From Sphingomicrobium sp. (lineage in GTDB: Bacteria; Pseudomonadota; Alphaproteobacteria; Sphingomonadales; Sphingomonadaceae), in contig JASLBJ010000087.1 of assembly GCA_030146725.1 (NCBI GenBank), forward strand, positions 1-7,115: a DNA stretch of 7,115 nucleotides, read 5' to 3'. The notes under the pieces are model-generated. The model saw only the letters and a list, made by a program, of their open reading frames with translations, had not been told where the DNA came from and made no database searches. This document shows, piece after piece, positions 6,106-7,115 of the stretch. Made by a program: the position numbers and the translations under genes. Position 1 is the first letter of the stretch. Each line of letters opens with the position of its first letter.

Positions 6106-6143
6106 AGAACGCAGCGCCGACCGCTTGAACTCGTCCTCGGTGC

Positions 6144-6172
6144 TTGCCCTGTCCGGGCAGCAGGTTTAGACG
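6144..6172 (+). promoter_or_regulatory. Candidate trcR promoter and small hairpin
   Basis: TTGCCC (6144-6149) and TAGACG (6167-6172) are separated by 17 nt. Each matches the sigma70-type consensus only in part. If used, transcription would begin near 6179, just before the hairpin at 6184. A weak 5-bp inverted repeat, TGCCC (6145-6149) with GGGCA (6155-6159), overlaps the -35 element. This is the best promoter candidate I see in the 127-bp gap before trcR. Confidence 0.2.
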
Positions 6173-6183
6173 AGCCGGGACGC

Positions 6184-6205
6184 GGCCGCTCCGAAAGGGG
6201 CGGCC
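6184..6205 (+). terminator. GAAA-capped GC hairpin between oxidoreductase and trcR
   Basis: GGCCGCTCC (6184-6192) pairs with GGGGCGGCC (6197-6205) through nine base pairs, one of them a G-U. The loop is GAAA, a stable GNRA tetraloop. The following bases, CTATTCATTT, are fairly T-rich. This is the most terminator-like element in the window and probably ends the oxidoreductase transcript. It also sits 27 nt before the trcR start, so if trcR is transcribed from upstream it would be part of that leader. Confidence 0.6.
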
Positions 6206-6220
6206 CTATTCATTTGTGAC

Positions 6221-6225
6221 GGAGA
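6221..6225 (+). promoter_or_regulatory. Ribosome binding site that fixes the trcR GTG start
   Basis: GGAGA at 6221-6225 lies 7 nt before the GTG at 6233, an ideal spacing. The next in-frame ATG (6248) would be 22 nt away, too far for this site. This supports GTG as the real start. Confidence 0.8.
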
Positions 6226-6232
6226 ATATCCA

Positions 6233-6934
6233 GTGGCCCAGCCGCTCATGCCTCATGCCACCGCCGCCTGGCTGGTCGACAATAGTTCGCTCACGTTCGA
6301 GCAGATCGCCGAGTTCTGCGGACTTCACCTGCTCGAGATCCAGGCAATCGCCGACGATACCGCCGCAACCAAGCTGACCGGGCGCGATCCGATCTGGGCC
6401 AATGAACTGACCCATGAGGAGATCGAGAAGGGCCAGGCCGATCCCGACTACCGGCTGCAGATGTTCAAGGAGCCCGATCCGGTGCGCCGCACCAAGGGCC
6501 CCCGCTACACGCCGGTCAGCAAACGCCAGGACAAGCCCGACGGGATCAACTGGATCATCCGCAACCATCCCGAGGTCACCGACGGCCAGATCAGCAAATT
6601 GATCGGCACTACCCGCACGACGATCGCAGCGATTCGCGACCGAAGCCATTGGAACATGGCCAATATCACCCCCAAGGACCCGGTAACGCTCGGCCTGACG
6701 ACCCAGCGCGAACTCGACGCAGCAGTCGCCAAGGCGCTGAAAGCCGCGGGCGGTACCGCTCCCGTGGACACGCGCCTCGACAGCGACCGCGAGGCGCTGA
6801 TCACCGAACTGCGCGCCGAACGCGAGCAGCACGCCCGCGATGCCGAGAATGCGCTGGCCGAGGCCGAAGATGCGCCCTCGGACGAGATCGTGCCCGGCAT
6901 CCGCGACCCGTTCCGTCCCGTTTCGCAGCCTTGA
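6233..6934 (+). CDS. trcR: DUF1013 / TrcR family cell-cycle transcriptional regulator
   Basis: A 233-residue cytoplasmic protein of the alphaproteobacterial DUF1013 family, which I recall being named TrcR and linked to cell-cycle transcription. Two helix-turn-helix-like segments are visible: about 19-42 (SLTFEQIAEFCGLHLLEIQA) and about 104-138, where the pattern TDGQISKLIGTTRTTIAAIR looks like a recognition unit. The middle (50-100) contains conserved-looking charged and aromatic stretches such as RDPIWANELTHEEIEKG. Residues about 180-213 form an acidic, Glu/Ala/Arg-rich helix, possibly a coiled coil. The GTG start is preceded by GGAGA at 7 nt and gives MAQPLMPHATAAWLVDN, the usual family N-terminus. 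xseB follows after 31 nt, so the two are probably co-transcribed. The family call is firm; the regulatory role rests on family knowledge. Confidence 0.88.
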   Translation: MAQPLMPHATAAWLVDNSSLTFEQIAEFCGLHLLEIQAIADDTAATKLTGRDPIWANELTHEEIEKGQADPDYRLQMFKEPDPVRRTKGPRYTPVSKRQDKPDGINWIIRNHPEVTDGQISKLIGTTRTTIAAIRDRSHWNMANITPKDPVTLGLTTQRELDAAVAKALKAAGGTAPVDTRLDSDREALITELRAEREQHARDAENALAEAEDAPSDEIVPGIRDPFRPVSQP

Positions 6935-6965
6935 TTCGGCTTCGGCTCGGAGCCAGACTGCGGAC

Positions 6966-7115
6966 ATGGACAGCGCCGAACAGATCGCCGGACAGGCAGC
7001 CGAGCAGACGCCCGATCAGACGAGCGAGCTGAGCTTCGAGGCGGCGCTCGCACGGCTCGAGGAGATCGTCCGGCTGCTCGAGCGCGGTGAAGCCCCGCTC
7101 GACCAGTCGATCGAG
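6966..7115 (+). CDS. xseB: Exodeoxyribonuclease VII small subunit (partial, 3' end outside window)
   Basis: The first 50 codons of XseB, the small subunit that joins XseA to form exonuclease VII, which degrades single-stranded DNA from both ends during repair and recombination. The family core begins at about residue 20: LSFEAALARLEEIVRLLERG, then EAPLDQSIE, matching the conserved helical hairpin. Before it lies a Gln/Glu/Ala-rich extension of about 19 residues (MDSAEQIAGQAAEQTPDQ and following), longer than in the shortest XseB proteins. The ATG at 6966 has only a weak, distant GGAG (6949-6952). It lies 31 nt after trcR on the same strand. About 30 more codons are expected beyond the window. 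Confidence 0.92.
   Translation, partial: MDSAEQIAGQAAEQTPDQTSELSFEAALARLEEIVRLLERGEAPLDQSIE

Noticed and set aside
6206..6967. A 253-codon minus-strand frame opposite trcR
   Set aside because: Shadow of trcR; the sense frame has a proper ribosome binding site and family identity.

Overview
This window looks like ordinary chromosomal housekeeping DNA from an alphaproteobacterium, most likely a member of the Sphingomonadales. The reasons are a high G+C content (about two thirds by eye), strong G/C preference at third codon positions, and the combination of a DUF1192 protein, a PIG3-type quinone oxidoreductase, a DUF1013/TrcR protein and xseB next to clpA. Lineage is inferred from gene content, not from a marker gene. 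I see no mobile element, CRISPR array, tRNA or rRNA.

Layout. The left two thirds is read leftward (minus strand): DUF1192 (4856-5053), then clpA (2254-4581), then a secreted S9-family peptidase (107-2143), then the first 12 codons of another probable exported protein (1-37). The right third is read rightward (plus strand): PIG3-like quinone oxidoreductase (5128-6105), trcR (6233-6934) and the 5' part of xseB (6966 to the window edge). The 74-bp gap between DUF1192 and the oxidoreductase is a divergent promoter region with overlapping promoter-like elements. The 274-bp gap between DUF1192 and clpA is the only sizeable non-coding stretch; it carries several inverted repeats and a probable clpA leader.

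How the parts work. ClpA is the AAA+ unfoldase of the ClpAP protease. The S9 enzyme probably degrades peptides in the periplasm. The oxidoreductase is a soluble NAD(P)H-dependent MDR enzyme. TrcR is a DNA-binding-type protein conserved in alphaproteobacteria and associated with cell-cycle control. XseB is the small subunit of exonuclease VII. Apart from trcR-xseB, which are 31 bp apart and probably co-transcribed, these look like independently expressed neighbours rather than one pathway.

I do not find a new biological system here. The points worth a second look are at RNA and regulatory level: a hairpin that would bury the clpA Shine-Dalgarno sequence, two overlapping hairpins at the start of the leftmost gene, a GNRA-capped hairpin in front of the GTG-started trcR, antiparallel overlapping promoters at 5062-5094, and a cluster of inverted repeats upstream of clpA.
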